DNA from: an uncultured Brachyspira sp.
Lineage (GTDB): Bacteria; Cyanobacteriota; Vampirovibrionia; Gastranaerophilales; Gastranaerophilaceae
DNA: 21,086 bases
Assembly (NCBI GenBank): GCA_900321895.1
Contig: ONYB01000076.1
Coordinates: forward strand, 1-21,086
Direction of reading: 5' to 3'
Shown here: positions 20,522 to 21,086 of the stretch, piece by piece
Position numbering within the stretch: the first letter of the stretch is position 1
How the letters are laid out: the number at the start of each line of letters is the position of its first letter
Made by a program: the position numbers and the translations under genes
Notes under the pieces: generated by a model
Seen by the model: only the letters and a program-made list of their open reading frames with translations
Told to the model about the DNA's origin: nothing
The model's database searches: none

Positions 20522-21086
20522 TTAAATCATGTGTCTGCCAAGCATTGAGAGTTGTTGTTCTTCTTCCATCATCAAGCTCAAGAACAAGAGTTTGTTTGCG
20601 GTGGCTTCGTCGAGGTTTGTAAATTCAGCCCCTGCACGTCTGTCATTTGCGGTTACGACTTTGACATCAGCATCGATAGCCAAGTCACCATAAGCGATTT
20701 GTACAGGAATTACTTCCCCGACTTTTAATGAATTGTGATGGCTGACAGCGATACCGCCTCTTGAGATATCAAGGATTGAATCGATTTTACCGCCGTCATT
20801 CGCAACTAAATCTACTGCCTTGTCAAGACTTCTTGCGTCAAATCTCATATATTGACGTTTGTCGATAGTCGGAACATTATCCGAAATATCTTTTCTCAAA
20901 ATCCAAGTCCTGTCATCAACATCACTTCTTTTTACTTCAGGAGTTGTTGGCTCTGTAGGATTTGTCGGCTCTGTAGGATTTGTCGGCTCAGTCGGTTGAG
21001 TTGGCTCGGTTGGTTGAGTTGGCTCAGTCGGTTGGGTTGGCTCAGTCGGTTGAGTTGGCTCGGTCGGTTGAGTTGGCTCGGTCGGT
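20522..21086 (-). CDS. PilZ-domain protein with Pro/Thr/Glu repeat linker, N-terminus beyond the window
   Basis: The frame is open to the window edge, so at least 188 C-terminal residues are seen. An in-frame TTG at 20899 is not a likely start: coding continues upstream through DVDDRTWIL and eight copies of a hexapeptide, TEPTQP (five), TEPTNP (two) and TEPTTP (one). The PilZ domain follows and carries both c-di-GMP-binding motifs, R-x-x-x-R in KRQYMRF and D-x-S-x-x-G in DISRGGIAV; DANDRRAGAEF-like strands (here TANDRRAGAEF) and a Met/Glu-rich tail (MMEEEQQLSML) end the protein. It probably senses c-di-GMP through a flexible linker attached to an unseen N-terminal domain. Which output it controls is unknown. 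Confidence 0.88.
   Translation of the reverse strand, partial: PTEPTQPTEPTQPTEPTQPTEPTQPTEPTQPTEPTNPTEPTNPTEPTTPEVKRSDVDDRTWILRKDISDNVPTIDKRQYMRFDARSLDKAVDLVANDGGKIDSILDISRGGIAVSHHNSLKVGEVIPVQIAYGDLAIDADVKVVTANDRRAGAEFTNLDEATANKLLFLSLMMEEEQQLSMLGRHMI
20939..21082 (-). repeat. 18-bp coding tandem repeat (eight units) encoding T-E-P-T-x-P
   Basis: Eight in-frame 18-bp units lie on the minus strand, and the array continues to the window edge with at least one more CCG codon. Five units nearest the edge use ACY GAG CCA ACY CAA CCR for TEPTQP; two at the inner end are TEPTNP with a different codon choice (ACA GAG/ACT GAG CCG ACA AAT CCT); the last is TEPTTP. The two codon dialects suggest two separate expansions. 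Pro/Thr/Glu repeats of this kind form extended, stiff linkers. Confidence 0.9.

Noticed and set aside
20522..20899. A complete 125-aa PilZ protein starting at TTG 20899
   Set aside because: The frame stays open upstream to the window edge and encodes a coherent repeat linker, and the TTG has no ribosome binding site; the gene is cut by the edge.
20939..21082. Regular 18-bp repeats resembling a CRISPR or non-coding satellite
   Set aside because: Units are contiguous without spacers and read as in-frame hexapeptides joined to the PilZ domain, so this is coding sequence.

Overview
The window is low-GC bacterial chromosome with tightly packed genes on both strands. It most resembles a gut member of the Gastranaerophilales (Melainabacteria/Vampirovibrionia). 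This is an inference from the mix of short lineage-style proteins without recognisable domains (101-778, 3579-4478, 13699-14811, 16189-16716), the two-subunit type glycine dehydrogenase gcvPB, TPR and PilZ proteins and the base composition. No rRNA or other marker gene is present to prove it. I see no tRNA, rRNA, CRISPR array, transposase or phage gene.

Layout. 1-3301: a lineage-type protein converges on a minus-strand run reading TPR lipoprotein-like/exported protein, HAD phosphatase, DEDDh exonuclease, DedA membrane protein. 3302-4650: a non-coding stretch holding a candidate small RNA or micropeptide and a terminator, then a minus-strand protein of unknown function. 4653-5735: a membrane-anchored TPR protein. 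5843-12581: a long minus-strand series, read from the top as alternative sigma factor, gcvPB, a HgdB/DUF2229-like CoA-activase-related protein, a six-helix membrane protein, miaA, and two sugar-type ABC permeases. The permeases have a promoter of their own and no binding protein or ATPase beside them. 12717-16716: plus-strand tandem universal stress protein, a large helical/beta protein, clpP, and a Gln/Met-rich coiled-coil protein, separated by gaps rich in palindromic repeats. 16798-17509: a minus-strand pair, 5-formyl-THF cyclo-ligase and a 58-residue small protein. 17628-20438: a HEAT-like protein, an exported nucleoside deaminase (minus) and rimO. 20522-21086: a PilZ protein, cut by the window edge, with a hexapeptide-repeat linker.

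Functional themes are housekeeping (translation fidelity by MiaA and RimO, ClpP proteolysis, one-carbon metabolism by GcvPB and the folate cyclo-ligase) mixed with lineage-specific proteins of unknown role. The most unusual signals are these: a 66-bp palindromic repeat present twice in opposite orientation, each copy lying between a stop codon and the terminator of a gene; two promoters whose -10 boxes end exactly 6 nt before an ATG with no Shine-Dalgarno, predicting leaderless mRNAs; a cytidine/guanine-deaminase-like enzyme with a signal peptide; an N-terminal motif shared by two otherwise different unknown proteins; and a PilZ protein with an 18-bp coding minisatellite. Several predicted starts were moved from upstream TTG codons to ATG codons preceded by ribosome binding sites.
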